A stretch of 64,000 nt of DNA from Nocardioides silvaticus (GTDB lineage: Bacteria; Actinomycetota; Actinomycetes; Propionibacteriales; Nocardioidaceae): assembly GCF_003160695.1 (NCBI RefSeq), contig NZ_QGDD01000002.1:610973-674972 (forward strand), written 5' to 3'. The position numbers and the translations under genes were made by a program. This document shows positions 34,101-41,420 of the stretch, one piece after another. A model generated the notes under the pieces. It ran no database searches. It was given only the letters and a program-made list of their open reading frames with translations, and had not been told where the DNA came from. The number at the start of each line of letters is the position of its first letter. Position 1 is the stretch's first letter.

Positions 34101-34364
34101 GTCGGTGAGCGCGAGCCCGCTCAGCCCGAGCCGTGCGGCCTCGACGACGAGGTCGGCGGGGCTGCTGGCGCCGTCGAGGAAGCTGAAGTGGCTGTGGCAG
34201 TGCAGCTCGGCGTACGGCGTCGCGGCCTCCGGCCGGACCACCTCCTGCACCTCGATCGTCGGCCGTTTGCGCCGCGACACGGGGGCGTCCTCGACGCCGG
34301 GCACCCGGCCCGAGAGCCGTCGTTCGATCTCCCGCCATGGCACGGGCGGGTTGCTCCACCCCAT
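31092..34364 (-). CDS. dnaE2: error-prone DNA polymerase III alpha subunit DnaE2
   Basis: 1090-residue C-family polymerase for SOS mutagenic translesion synthesis, working with ImuA' and ImuB on the beta clamp. An N-terminal PHP domain (about residues 48-250) starts with AELHCHSHFSFLDGAS. The polymerase core has the acidic motif PDIDVDFDSDRREEVI (catalytic aspartates), and an OB fold near the C terminus includes MGITFLNLEDETGMLNVV. The protein is shorter than replicative DnaE1 (about 1180 aa), as typical. The ATG at 34364 lies 6 bp after the stop of the HNH gene and has no SOS box of its own, so it depends on the LexA-controlled promoter at 35694-35722. Confidence 0.95.
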   Translation of the reverse strand: MGWSNPPVPWREIERRLSGRVPGVEDAPVSRRKRPTIEVQEVVRPEAATPYAELHCHSHFSFLDGASSPADLVVEAARLGLSGLALTDHDNFAGAPLFAEACAAYDLPSVYGAELSLGLTAPQNGVPDPGGQHLLVLARGVEGYHRLAAAMTEASLRGEEKGSPRHDLDELTDLGRGHWVVLTGCRKGMRSPAAIDDLVDRFGREHVVVELSASLGPGQDEVHDGLWRLAKDKRLPVVATGNVHHATPEKRRLAAAMAAIRARRSIADLDGWLDLSGSAHLRSGAEMQQLYGGYPGAVGYSVTLAEELAFDLHKASPRLPKQGIPEGETAGSWLRKLTERGFQERYAGTPHEREARARVDAELEVILRKDFAGYFVIVHDIVAFARGKGILCQGRGSAASSAVCFALGITAIDSVYYRLPFERFISEHREEEPDIDVDFDSDRREEVIQWVYDTYGRRNAAQVCNIVSYRPRMAIRDAAKALGFSQGQQDAWSKTVDGWARAVETDSEIPRPVVALAEELLSAPRHLGIHSGGMVLTERPIGEVCPIERARMPGRTVLQWDKDGCETMGLVKFDLLGLGMLGALDHMMRLIEQHLGTSWALETIPKEEPEVYDMLCRADSIGVFQVESRAQIGTLPRLQPRTFYDLAIEIALIRPGPIQGGAVHPYIRRATGKEPVTYDHPSLEPVLGRTLGVPLFQEQLMAMAVTLGDCSRDDADLLRRAMGSKRGVERIEKVKEKLYAGMARRGITGDKADGIYVKILSFANFGFAESHALSFALLVYASSWFKLHYPAAFLAGLLRNQPMGFYSPQSLVGDARRHGVTVLRPDIALSGAQAGLEPCEQVEQPHRYDGALAVRLGLDSVRGVGTEVAERIVAEREQAPYADITDLSRRAGLTSTQLEALATAGAFDGFGLDRRQALWMSGYAESDGQLPGSTPAPAPPTLPGMSDEELTLADLWATKVSPEKHPIEHLRADLDRAGILPISTLWHAEPDRRVRVAGLITHRQRPGTAMGITFLNLEDETGMLNVVCSQGVMRAHRQAARHRVAVIIRGKLERSDGVVNLVADQVVSLDTLVPGAGTALQVRQTSRDFR

Positions 34365-34370
34365 GGCTGC

Positions 34371-35687
34371 CTAGGCCACGAGCGTGTAGACGCCGGGTCT
34401 GTCGTTGATCCAGCGGGGTTCGCGCCAACCGACCGGTGGCGGCGCCGTGCTTCGGTAGCGATGACCGCTGGGAGTGACGGTCTCGATGGTGTGGCGGAGG
34501 TCGTCGACCACCTGTTGTCGCCAACCGGGCGATTCCTTGGCGTGGTTGCACGCCTCGCACAGACCCTGGCCGTTGTCGCCGGTCGTCGCGCCGCGGTCAC
34601 TGACCCGGGTGACGTGGTCGCTGTGCCGGATCGGCGCGTCGCACCACGGGGTGCGGCAGATGCCGAGGTCCCGCGCGCCGAGGAAGTCCGCCAGCCCGTC
34701 CGGGAAGACCCGCTGCTTGCTCGTCATCGCGACCAGCCGCCCGGTGTGGTCGACGTAGAGCTGCCGGAACCAGGTCGCCAGCTCGGCGCTGAGCGACTGC
34801 GCCGCCAGGTGCCGCGCGACCTCGGCGGGGATCGGCTCGGCGTCCACCAGGCCGGGGGCAAGCCCGCCCGCCAGGGTCGCATCCGACATCGTCAGGTTGA
34901 TCGTCACCGGCACCGGGGTGGGTGCGTCGGGCACGAGCTCGACGCCGGTGATGCGCGAGACCAGCAGGTCGGCCATCAGCTGCCCACGGCTGCGGGAGTC
35001 GCCCTGCGCGCGGAGCGCGTCAGCGTCCCGACACAGTGCGGTGTGGACGGCGACGCCCTGGGCCATCGGCAGCAGGCCGGTCACGTAGGACATCGTGTCC
35101 GGCGCCGGCCGGACCGTGACGCTGCGCTCGGACTCGGCCCGCCGCGCCCGTCGTACGACGGCGGCGGGGTCGATCTCGTAGGCGAGCTTCTTCGCCGTCG
35201 CCACCAGCCGCCGGGTGCCGACGCCCTCGAGGGCGGCGGGGTCGGCGCACAACTCCTCGTCGACGAACGCGCGGTGCTCGGCGCTCAGGCAAGCCGTCTC
35301 CCGCACCAGCAGGATCGCGCGGAACTCGCTCAGCGTGCCGTCGGCCAGCCGGGCCCGGGTGTGCGGCATCTCGTGGTGAAGGATCTTGGCCAGCCCGAGC
35401 AGGGTCTGCCCGCGGTGCGGCGACTCGCGCCGTGCCAGGGCGATCTCGGACGCCACTCCCCTGCCCTGGCGCCGGGCGGAGACACCTTCCGCCGCCTCGG
35501 CACTGCGCCGAGCGCCGTCGTACGCCACGGCCGCGTCGGCCTGAACCGCGCACGCAGCCGACTTCAGCTTCTCGAGCTCGGCGATGAAGGCGACGAGGGC
35601 CTCGGGGTCGTCCGGCAGTCCACCGTCCAGCAGAGCAGCCGTCAGATCGGCTGCGTGAGCCGCTGTGAGCTGACGGGTGCTGGACAT
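34371..35687 (-). CDS. DUF222 - HNH endonuclease family protein (13E12-like)
   Basis: 438-residue protein. A DUF222 helical domain (about residues 1-300) is followed by a C-terminal HNH nuclease (about 340-400) with a zinc-binding pair CRTPWC and CEACN, and HSDHVTRV carrying the HNH histidines. The family is multicopy in actinobacteria (REP13E12 proteins of M. tuberculosis) and often mobile in origin. It is the first gene of an operon with dnaE2, which begins 6 bp after its stop. The ATG at 35687 is 6 nt after the -10 TAGAAT. The DNA target is unknown. Confidence 0.88.
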   Translation of the reverse strand: MSSTRQLTAAHAADLTAALLDGGLPDDPEALVAFIAELEKLKSAACAVQADAAVAYDGARRSAEAAEGVSARRQGRGVASEIALARRESPHRGQTLLGLAKILHHEMPHTRARLADGTLSEFRAILLVRETACLSAEHRAFVDEELCADPAALEGVGTRRLVATAKKLAYEIDPAAVVRRARRAESERSVTVRPAPDTMSYVTGLLPMAQGVAVHTALCRDADALRAQGDSRSRGQLMADLLVSRITGVELVPDAPTPVPVTINLTMSDATLAGGLAPGLVDAEPIPAEVARHLAAQSLSAELATWFRQLYVDHTGRLVAMTSKQRVFPDGLADFLGARDLGICRTPWCDAPIRHSDHVTRVSDRGATTGDNGQGLCEACNHAKESPGWRQQVVDDLRHTIETVTPSGHRYRSTAPPPVGWREPRWINDRPGVYTLVA

Positions 35688-35693
35688 GCCCTC

Positions 35694-35722
35694 ATTCTAT
35701 CGAACACGTGTTCGAATCACAA
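35694..35722 (-). promoter_or_regulatory. LexA-controlled promoter of HNH-dnaE2
   Basis: TTGTGA (-35, 35717-35722) and TAGAAT (-10, 35694-35699) on the minus strand are separated by exactly 17 bp. The spacer is almost entirely the LexA box. The gene start is 6 nt after the -10, so the transcript should be leaderless. LexA bound here would block polymerase directly. Confidence 0.85.
35700..35715. promoter_or_regulatory. LexA (SOS) box
   Basis: TCGAACACGTGTTCGA is a perfect match to the actinobacterial SOS box TCGAAC-N4-GTTCGA and a perfect 16-bp palindrome. Confidence 0.93.
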
Positions 35723-35725
35723 GGG

Positions 35726-36199
35726 TCAGAGCCACCTCCGCACCCTCCGCGTGTAGTCGTCGTACGACGCGCCGAACCGCTCGCGCAGGAACGCCTCCTC
35801 CGGCCGGATCGCACCCCACCGCACCAGCAGCACGGCAACCGGGAACAGCACCAGCGCCCAGAATGACGGTGCCAGCAGCGCGAGTCCGAGGTAGAGCGCG
35901 AGCATGCCGACGTACAACGGGTTGCGGGAGAACCGGTACGGCCCCTCCTCGATCATGGCCTGCGTCGCCTGCCCCGGCAGCAGCCCGGTCTCGTGCCGGT
36001 GGAACAGCCACAGCGACCAGCCGTTCCACACCACGAAGACGAGAACCAGTGCCCAACCCACCGGGACCCGCCAGTCACCCAGCTCGACCGGGTCGTCCCA
36101 CAGCAGCGTGACCAGCCACCCCACGAGCAGTGGCGCTCCGACCGCGACCGGCGGCCAGAGCCGGAACGCGACGGTGTCCGGTGACTCATCCTCTGCCAT
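35726..36199 (-). CDS. isoprenylcysteine carboxyl methyltransferase-like membrane protein
   Basis: 157-residue membrane protein with about four helices. The C-terminal signature GPYRFSRNPLYVGM, then EEAFLRERFGASYDDYTRRVRRW, is that of the ICMT/phospholipid methyltransferase (PEMT) family, which binds SAM at the membrane surface. Substrate unknown; bacterial members methylate lipids or small lipophilic acceptors. ATG at 36199. It is immediately upstream of the SOS promoter on the same strand, with only 3 bp between its stop and the -35, so its transcription may read into the HNH-dnaE2 genes. Confidence 0.83.
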   Translation of the reverse strand: MAEDESPDTVAFRLWPPVAVGAPLLVGWLVTLLWDDPVELGDWRVPVGWALVLVFVVWNGWSLWLFHRHETGLLPGQATQAMIEEGPYRFSRNPLYVGMLALYLGLALLAPSFWALVLFPVAVLLVRWGAIRPEEAFLRERFGASYDDYTRRVRRWL

Positions 36200-36239
36200 G
36201 GCTCATTGTCACGATGCCGACTTCCCGCGTGCGAGCTCT

Positions 36240-36268
36240 TTGGGAGGCCGGGTCACCCGCCCTACCCT
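36240..36268 (+). promoter_or_regulatory. promoter of the hypothetical gene at 36276
   Basis: TTGGGA (36240-36245) and TACCCT (36263-36268) have a 17-bp spacer, and the ATG follows the -10 by 7 nt. A leaderless-type promoter. Confidence 0.5.
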
Positions 36269-36275
36269 CCCCCGC

Positions 36276-36629
36276 ATGAGGGTCACCGGGATCGACGAGC
36301 GGAACCTCGACTGCGAGCGCACCAGCGCTAACTTCGTGGTCTTCGTCTACGAGGGCGGTGGTGACAGCCGGTCCTGGTCTGTCGACAGCTACCTCCTCAC
36401 CGAAGCCCACCTGTCGCAGGTCCTCTCCTGGCTGACCGACAACCTGCCGGCCGGCTCCTGCTGGGCCCTGGGTGTCGTCGAGGACCCGTCGGACCCGACG
36501 CCGCGGTCGGACCTCCGGGTCTCCTGGGTCGTCGGCGCCGACGTGCTCAACCAGAGCGGCTTGTCGCCGGAGGAGCAACGGGTCGCGGAGGCGATGATCG
36601 CTCGGCGGCACCACGTGGCGTTCCCGTAG
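36276..36629 (+). CDS. hypothetical protein
   Basis: 117-residue soluble protein without signal peptide or membrane helix, slightly acidic, with hydrophobic stretches FVVFVYEGG and LSQVLSWLTDNLP. I recognise no family. Coding support is a promoter at proper distance (TTGGGA/TACCCT, 7 nt to ATG) and strong third-position GC bias. It is divergent from the methyltransferase. Confidence 0.65.
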   Translation: MRVTGIDERNLDCERTSANFVVFVYEGGGDSRSWSVDSYLLTEAHLSQVLSWLTDNLPAGSCWALGVVEDPSDPTPRSDLRVSWVVGADVLNQSGLSPEEQRVAEAMIARRHHVAFP

Positions 36630-36670
36630 CGCGACGAGGCTCGCGCGACCCTTGCGGACACAGGTTGCGG

Positions 36671-36717
36671 GGTCTCGATACGCCCTCGCCTAGCGGCTCG
36701 GGCTACTCGACCACCGA
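36671..36717. repeat. interspersed repeat, copy 1
   Basis: Begins GGTCTCGATACGCC and ends CTACTCGACCACCGA, the typical ends of short intergenic repeats that recur throughout Nocardioides genomes. The middle (CTCGCCTAGCGGCTCGGG) is partly self-complementary. It lies in the 309-bp gene-free interval 36630-36938. Confidence 0.7.
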
Positions 36718-36794
36718 AGCGCCGCCACGCCGAGCAGGCGATGAACAGCCGGGAACCGCGCACGGCGCCACCCTAGGCCGCAGGCACCGCACCG

Positions 36795-36844
36795 GGTCTC
36801 GATACGCCGCTCGCGCAGAGCGCTCGCGGCTGCTCGACCACCGA
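36795..36844. repeat. interspersed repeat, copy 2
   Basis: Same ends as copy 1 (GGTCTCGATACGCC and GCTCGACCACCGA), with a middle made of alternating GCTCGCG units that can fold on themselves. A third partial 3' end (CTCCACCACCGAAC) follows at 36852-36866. The rest of the 36630-36938 interval holds nothing else recognisable. Confidence 0.72.
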
Positions 36845-36938
36845 AGGCGGCTCCTCCACCACCGAACGGCCGCCGGGATGAACCCTGCGCCACCGGTTAC
36901 CTCACCTCTCGTAGCGCGCCGACCAACGGGAAGTGATG

Positions 36939-37196
36939 ATGAGCGAATCCGAGGAAGACGTACGACGTCCGGTGCCGACCGCCGAGCCGCAGGAGCCGCC
37001 GCCGGGCGGGGCCAACGCGGTGCCCGGCGTGGGCGGCGAGGGACCGTACACGAGGATCCCCCACGACCTCGACCCCGACCTCAACCCGGCCGTCGACGAC
37101 GTGCTGCCCGAGGAGACGGCCGAGCCGGACTCGACCGAGACCGAGGCGACGAAGGGCGGCGACGAGCAGCCGTCCGAGAGCGAGCCCGCCGGCTGA
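36939..37196 (+). CDS. small acidic, proline-rich hypothetical protein
   Basis: 85-residue protein, predicted disordered, dominated by Pro, Glu, Asp and Gly, with no Cys, signal peptide or membrane helix. GGGAAG lies 5 nt before the ATG at 36939; ATG 36936 and GTG 36933 are alternatives. Short acidic proteins of this kind are common and lineage-specific in actinobacteria. Function unknown. Confidence 0.5.
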   Translation: MSESEEDVRRPVPTAEPQEPPPGGANAVPGVGGEGPYTRIPHDLDPDLNPAVDDVLPEETAEPDSTETEATKGGDEQPSESEPAG

Positions 37197-37223
37197 GCAC
37201 CCGGCGCACGAGGAGGGCCGCCG

Positions 37224-37229
37224 TACCTT
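37224..37229 (+). promoter_or_regulatory. -10 element of leaderless-type MBL gene promoter
   Basis: TACCTT, 6 nt before the ATG at 37236. No -35 at the right distance. Confidence 0.4.
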
Positions 37230-37235
37230 GTCCTC

Positions 37236-37937
37236 ATGCGCATCGAGGACGTCCGGCGGATCACCCTCGGCACGTTCGTCCGGCCACCCGAGGAGACCGG
37301 AGGCGAGCCCAGGGTCGAGGCGGTCTACGGCTACCTGGTGCGGCACGACCACGGTCTGGTCCTGCTCGACACCGGCATCGGTGAGGGCGACGCGGAGACC
37401 GAGGCGTGGTACCGGCCGCGCCGGGTGCCGCTCCAGCAGGCGCTCGCGACCGCGGGCAGGACGATCGACGACCTCGACCTGGTCGTGAACTGCCACCTGC
37501 ACTTCGACCACTGCGGCGGCAACCCGCTGCTCGGCAGCACGCCGATCCTGGCGCAGCGGACCGAGCTGGCGACCGCGCGAGCGGGCGACTACACGTTCGA
37601 CCACCTGCTCGACCACCCGGGCGCGAGCTACCGCGAGATCGACGGCGAGGTCGAGGTGCTGCCCGGTCTGCACGTCGTGCCGACGCCCGGGCACGTCGAC
37701 GGCCACCAGTCGCTGGTGGTCGAGTGCGAGGACGGGTCGCTCGTCCTCGCGGGGCAGTCCCACGACAGCGCGTCGGCGTGGAGCGCTGACGTGATGGCGG
37801 CGGGGGCTCGCGACCTCGGGCACACCGACCCGCTGCCGCTCGCTCCGGCGTGGATCGAGCGGCTGCTCGCGTTCGACCCGAGGCGGGTCGTCTTCGCCCA
37901 CGACGCCGCGGTGTGGGAGCCGACGGACGGGCGCTAG
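37236..37937 (+). CDS. MBL-fold metallo-hydrolase
   Basis: 233-residue metallo-beta-lactamase-fold hydrolase. The dinuclear zinc motif HxHxDH is visible as CHLHFDHCGGN (about residues 85-95), with further ligands in PTPGHVDGH (His about 152), AGQSHDS (Asp) and FAHDAAVW near the C terminus. Overall pattern resembles N-acyl homoserine lactonase-like members, but substrate cannot be assigned. ATG at 37236, 6 nt after TACCTT. Its stop overlaps the stop of the convergent proline-rich gene by 4 bp. Confidence 0.85.
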   Translation: MRIEDVRRITLGTFVRPPEETGGEPRVEAVYGYLVRHDHGLVLLDTGIGEGDAETEAWYRPRRVPLQQALATAGRTIDDLDLVVNCHLHFDHCGGNPLLGSTPILAQRTELATARAGDYTFDHLLDHPGASYREIDGEVEVLPGLHVVPTPGHVDGHQSLVVECEDGSLVLAGQSHDSASAWSADVMAAGARDLGHTDPLPLAPAWIERLLAFDPRRVVFAHDAAVWEPTDGR

Positions 37938-38305
37938 TAGTCGAAGTAGTCCTCGTCGTAGTACCCGCTGTCCTCGAAGACGTCCCAGCCCTCGTCCTCA
38001 CCCGGGGCGTCCCACTCGTCGTCGGGGTCCAGGCTGTCGCACCACTCGGCGGGCGTCAGCAGGCTCTCCTCGCCCCGGTGCTCGGCGACGCAGTCGTAGT
38101 AGGCCTGGCGGCGCTCCTCGGTGTCGTCGCCCGCGTTGGCGCCGACGATCGCCATGATGCCGATGCCCACCGCACCGATGATGCCGGCGACGACTCCCCC
38201 GCCACCCCCCGACGGTGGAGGAGGGGGCGGGACCGGTGGGGTCGGGTCGAGAGGTTCCTGAGGTTCATCGTTCTCGCCGAGACCGGGACGATAGGGCTCC
38301 CACAT
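37934..38305 (-). CDS. proline-rich single-pass membrane protein
   Basis: 123-residue protein: Pro-rich cytoplasmic segment (residues 12-31, with PPVPPPPPPSGG), one membrane helix (about 37-56, VVAGIIGAVGIGIMAIVGAN), and an acidic, Tyr- and Asp-rich exterior tail ending YYDEDYFDY with two cysteines. The architecture recurs in small actinobacterial surface proteins. No known function. ATG at 38305; longer frames upstream lie inside the oxidoreductase gene. Confidence 0.62.
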   Translation of the reverse strand: MWEPYRPGLGENDEPQEPLDPTPPVPPPPPPSGGGGGVVAGIIGAVGIGIMAIVGANAGDDTEERRQAYYDCVAEHRGEESLLTPAEWCDSLDPDDEWDAPGEDEGWDVFEDSGYYDEDYFDY

Positions 38306-38346
38306 GCCGGAGACCGTTCCCGCCGCGGACGCAGCGGAAACAGACG

Positions 38347-39201
38347 TCAGCCGGCCCGCGCCGCGATCGCCTCGAACGTCGCCTGGTCCGCGTCCCACTC
38401 CGAGCCGGGCCGCGGCCAGTGGATCGCCACGTCGGTGATGCCGAGCTCCGCGTAGCGGCCGGCCAGGTCGTCGTACGACGCCTCCGAGGCCAGCCACGGC
38501 TCGTCGGTGAACCCGGTCAGCAGCAGCTTCGGCATCGCGGCGAAGTCGCGTCCGGCCTCGGCGCAGATCTGCTGCAGCTGCTCGAGGTGCTGCCGCGTCG
38601 TCTCGGCCGGGCTGTCCCCACCCGGGTTCGCGACCCAGCCGTCGCCCAGCCGGGCGGCCAGACGCATCCCGCGCGGGCCGTTGCCGGCGATCCAGAACGG
38701 CGGCCGCTGCTGCACCAGGCCGGGGGCGATGGTGACCTCGCGGGCGGACCAGTACTCCCCGGATGCCGACACGTTCGCGCCGGTCAGGAGGACGTCGAGC
38801 TGGGTCACCCACTCCTCGAACCGGTCGGCGCGCTGGCGCGGCGTCCAGTCGTGGTCGAGCACGTCGCCGTCGGAGGTGTGGGTGTTGCCGCCGGCGCCGA
38901 TGCCGAGCGTGAGCCGGCCGCCGGAGATCCGGTCGATCGTCCGGATCGCCGATGCGGTCGGGATCGGGGTGCGGAAGTTCGGGGTGGTGACCAGGGTGCC
39001 GAGCCGGATCCGCGAGGTGACGGCGGCCGCCGCGGCCAGGCTGGCGTAGGCGTCGTCCCACGGCGTGTGGCCGCGCCAGGCGAGGTGGTCGTAGACCCAG
39101 CCGCCGGCAAAACCCAGCTCCTCGGCGCGGCGCCAGGTGGCGGCCATGTCGGGCCAGTCGTGGATCGGCCAGAGGACGACGTGGAGGTTCACGGCGTCCA
39201 T
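38347..39201 (-). CDS. LLM-class F420-dependent oxidoreductase
   Basis: 284-residue luciferase-like monooxygenase-fold oxidoreductase, TIM barrel, probably using F420 or FMN. SRIRLGTLVTTPNFRTP and the GRLTLGIGAGGN segment are typical of the F420-dependent glucose-6-phosphate dehydrogenase/mer-like subgroup. The ATG at 39201 lies 4 nt after the imuB stop, so it is co-transcribed with the SOS-controlled imuA'-imuB genes. No ribosome binding site is obvious, so translation is probably coupled. Substrate unknown. Confidence 0.85.
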   Translation of the reverse strand: MDAVNLHVVLWPIHDWPDMAATWRRAEELGFAGGWVYDHLAWRGHTPWDDAYASLAAAAAVTSRIRLGTLVTTPNFRTPIPTASAIRTIDRISGGRLTLGIGAGGNTHTSDGDVLDHDWTPRQRADRFEEWVTQLDVLLTGANVSASGEYWSAREVTIAPGLVQQRPPFWIAGNGPRGMRLAARLGDGWVANPGGDSPAETTRQHLEQLQQICAEAGRDFAAMPKLLLTGFTDEPWLASEASYDDLAGRYAELGITDVAIHWPRPGSEWDADQATFEAIAARAG

Positions 39202-39205
39202 CCTG

Positions 39206-40819
39206 TCAGTCGTAGCCCGCCTCCACCTCCCAGCCGTCGCGGTGCCACACGAGGAGCCAGGCCCTCCCGTCGACGCCGACGACCTGGAAGCGCGCCGACC
39301 GGCCCCGTCCCTCGCCCGGGTCGGTGTGCAGCCACCAGGCGTCGTCCACCGGCCACGGTCCGGCCCACGACGCGACCGGGGTCCACGCGGACTCGATCCG
39401 GTAGCGCCACGGCTCCCCCGTCACTGCGCCGCGCTCGGTGACGGCGACGGTCCGGCCGCCCTCGTCGACGACGTCGGCCGGCAGCGGCGAGGGGAACACC
39501 CGCGCCGGAGCGGGGCCGGGGATCCGTCCGGGCCAGGGCCGGTCGAGCGGCCGGAGCCCGACCGGTCGCTCGCCCCACGGCACGGTCGCCTGCCGGTCGG
39601 CGACGCTCCGCCCTCCCTGCAGCACCGGCGCGCGCACGGCGTCGAACCCGATCATCGCCTGGATCCGCGCCACCCCACGGGTCACCTGCTCGTCGGCGCC
39701 CCCGCCCCACAGGCCGTCGGCGTGGTCGGCAGCCGGCTCGACGGTCTCGGGCAGGAACCGCACCCGCTCGATCGGGGCCCGCACCGCTCCCGCGTCCTGG
39801 CGGCTGCGCAGCCCCGAGTTCGGCAGCCCTGCCTGCAGCTGCCAGTGCACGCGGTCGACGAGGTCGCGTGAGGTGAAGCAGCGCGGGTGCAGCCAGGTGC
39901 GTGCCGAGGTCACGACGCCGTCCGCCTCCGCCTCGATGCGGACGGCGACCGCGACCAGCTGTCGTTCGGCCAGCCCGCGGACGAACCGCTCGGTCGTCGT
40001 ACGGACGCTGAAGCAGACGGCCTCCGCCGACTCCAGCGGCGGCTCGAACCCGATCTCGCAGGCGAGCTCGGGCGGCGGGGTCCGGGACCCGAGCCGGGTC
40101 GGTGCGGCGCCGTGCGCGCGCTGCCACACGCTCAGCCCGAAGCTGCCGAACCGGTTGCTCACCTCGCCGGCGGAGAGTCGGGCGAAGTCGCCGAGCGTCG
40201 TCAGCCCGAGGCGGCGCAGGAGGTCGGCGAGCTCCCGCCCCTCGGCACCGCCATCGGTGATGTCGGCGAGGACCGTCACGGGCAGTCGCTGCACGAACCC
40301 GGCCGAGGTCCCCGGGTCGACGACCACGCAGTCCTGGACCGGCGCCTGTCGCGCCGCCTGCTCGGCGGTGAACAGGTCGTCGGCGACGCCGAACCGGCAG
40401 TCCCAGATCCCGGCTTCCACGAGGTGCTGGGCGAGGAGCGCCGCGGCGTGCGACTCGCCGCCGAAGTAGCGCCCCGGCGCGGGCACCGCCAGCAGTCCCG
40501 GCCGGATCGGCGCGACCCCCGGGCGCAGCTCCTCGACGGTGGCGAGCACCGGCTCGAAGTAGCGGGCGTCCCGCTCGGGGTTGGCGCCCAGCAGCACCAG
40601 GTCCGGGCACTTCGACTGCGCATCACGGCGCCGCTGACCGCGACGGACCCCCTCCGCACGCGCCGCGGCGTTGCACACCTCGACCATGTTGCCGCTGAGC
40701 ACGGCCGCAGGCTGGTCGCTGGCGGCGCGGGCCGCACCGTCGCCGCCGTCGGTCTCGGCCAGCTCGAAGAGCCCGGCGGTGACGGACCAGTCGGGGCACC
40801 AGGCGACCAGGACCCTCAT
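39206..40819 (-). CDS. imuB: ImuB, Y-family polymerase-like mutasome protein
   Basis: 537-residue Y-family homologue that lacks polymerase activity and acts as the hub joining DnaE2, ImuA' and the beta clamp. The palm region begins MRVLVAWCPDWSV, where active Y-family enzymes have acidic metal-binding residues; the expected DFFASVE motif is missing. The helix-hairpin-helix segment (RRLGLTTLGDFARLSAGEV) and little-finger region follow, and the C-terminal tail (residues 350-537) is long, as in mycobacterial ImuB. ATG at 40819, 18 bp after the imuA' stop. Second gene of the SOS operon starting at 41416. Confidence 0.92.
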   Translation of the reverse strand: MRVLVAWCPDWSVTAGLFELAETDGGDGAARAASDQPAAVLSGNMVEVCNAAARAEGVRRGQRRRDAQSKCPDLVLLGANPERDARYFEPVLATVEELRPGVAPIRPGLLAVPAPGRYFGGESHAAALLAQHLVEAGIWDCRFGVADDLFTAEQAARQAPVQDCVVVDPGTSAGFVQRLPVTVLADITDGGAEGRELADLLRRLGLTTLGDFARLSAGEVSNRFGSFGLSVWQRAHGAAPTRLGSRTPPPELACEIGFEPPLESAEAVCFSVRTTTERFVRGLAERQLVAVAVRIEAEADGVVTSARTWLHPRCFTSRDLVDRVHWQLQAGLPNSGLRSRQDAGAVRAPIERVRFLPETVEPAADHADGLWGGGADEQVTRGVARIQAMIGFDAVRAPVLQGGRSVADRQATVPWGERPVGLRPLDRPWPGRIPGPAPARVFPSPLPADVVDEGGRTVAVTERGAVTGEPWRYRIESAWTPVASWAGPWPVDDAWWLHTDPGEGRGRSARFQVVGVDGRAWLLVWHRDGWEVEAGYD

Positions 40820-40837
40820 CGGGACCTCACCGGCACC

Positions 40838-41416
40838 TCATGGCAGCAACACGTCGCGCGCGGACCGTCGCCCGCCGCGGTCGACCGCCACCTTCAGCGC
40901 CCGCCGGCGCAACCGGCCGCGACCGTGGTCGACGCCGTCCCAGACCACCCGTTCCGCGCTCAGCCTGGCCTCGACCCGCGGCCACTCGCCCCAGACGACG
41001 AGCGTCGAGGACCGGGCCCGGAGCCGGGCGTCGAGGATCGAGGCGGACTTGGCGTCCACCCAGGTGCGGGGCTTGAGCACGACGACCTTGAGCACGTCGA
41101 CCAGCGCCGCGGTCACCTCGAGCCAGAGCTCACCGGGCTCGGGCACCAGCACCGTCCGGCGCAGGTCGATGCCCCACTGGGTCGCCGCCTCGGCGCCGAA
41201 GTCCTCCCACCCGGCGAAGCCGACCCACTCCCCGGCCTGCGAGGCGCCCGCAGCGAGGCCGAGCGCCAGCGACGCGGAGTCGACGGCATAGCTCGCACCG
41301 GTGCGCAGCTGGACCAGGCCGTCGAAGGCGGGGTGCAGCGGCACCGTGAGGCGGGTCGGGGCCCCCTGGAGGGACTCGATCTGCCGCTGGAGCAGCTCGA
41401 CGACCTGCGCACTCAT
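40838..41416 (-). CDS. imuA': ImuA', RecA-like mutasome protein
   Basis: 192-residue protein corresponding to mycobacterial ImuA' (Rv3395c), an accessory protein required for DnaE2/ImuB mutagenesis. It has a RecA-like core without a Walker A motif (QWGIDLRRTVLVPEPG; ALVDVLKVVVLKP) and a basic C terminus (RGRLRRRALKVAV). ATG at 41416, 6 nt after the -10 of a LexA-controlled promoter. It heads an operon with imuB and the oxidoreductase. Low sequence conservation of the family makes the call rest partly on context, which is very strong. Confidence 0.9.
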   Translation of the reverse strand: MSAQVVELLQRQIESLQGAPTRLTVPLHPAFDGLVQLRTGASYAVDSASLALGLAAGASQAGEWVGFAGWEDFGAEAATQWGIDLRRTVLVPEPGELWLEVTAALVDVLKVVVLKPRTWVDAKSASILDARLRARSSTLVVWGEWPRVEARLSAERVVWDGVDHGRGRLRRRALKVAVDRGGRRSARDVLLP

Positions 41417-41420
41417 CTCT

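Noticed and set aside
36671..36844. CRISPR array or insertion sequence
   Set aside because: The copies are spaced irregularly, differ inside, and no transposase or cas gene is present.
39206..40819. Active DNA polymerase IV or V
   Set aside because: The N terminus lacks the metal-binding acidic motif of active Y-family enzymes, and the neighbours imuA' and the SOS promoter point to ImuB.
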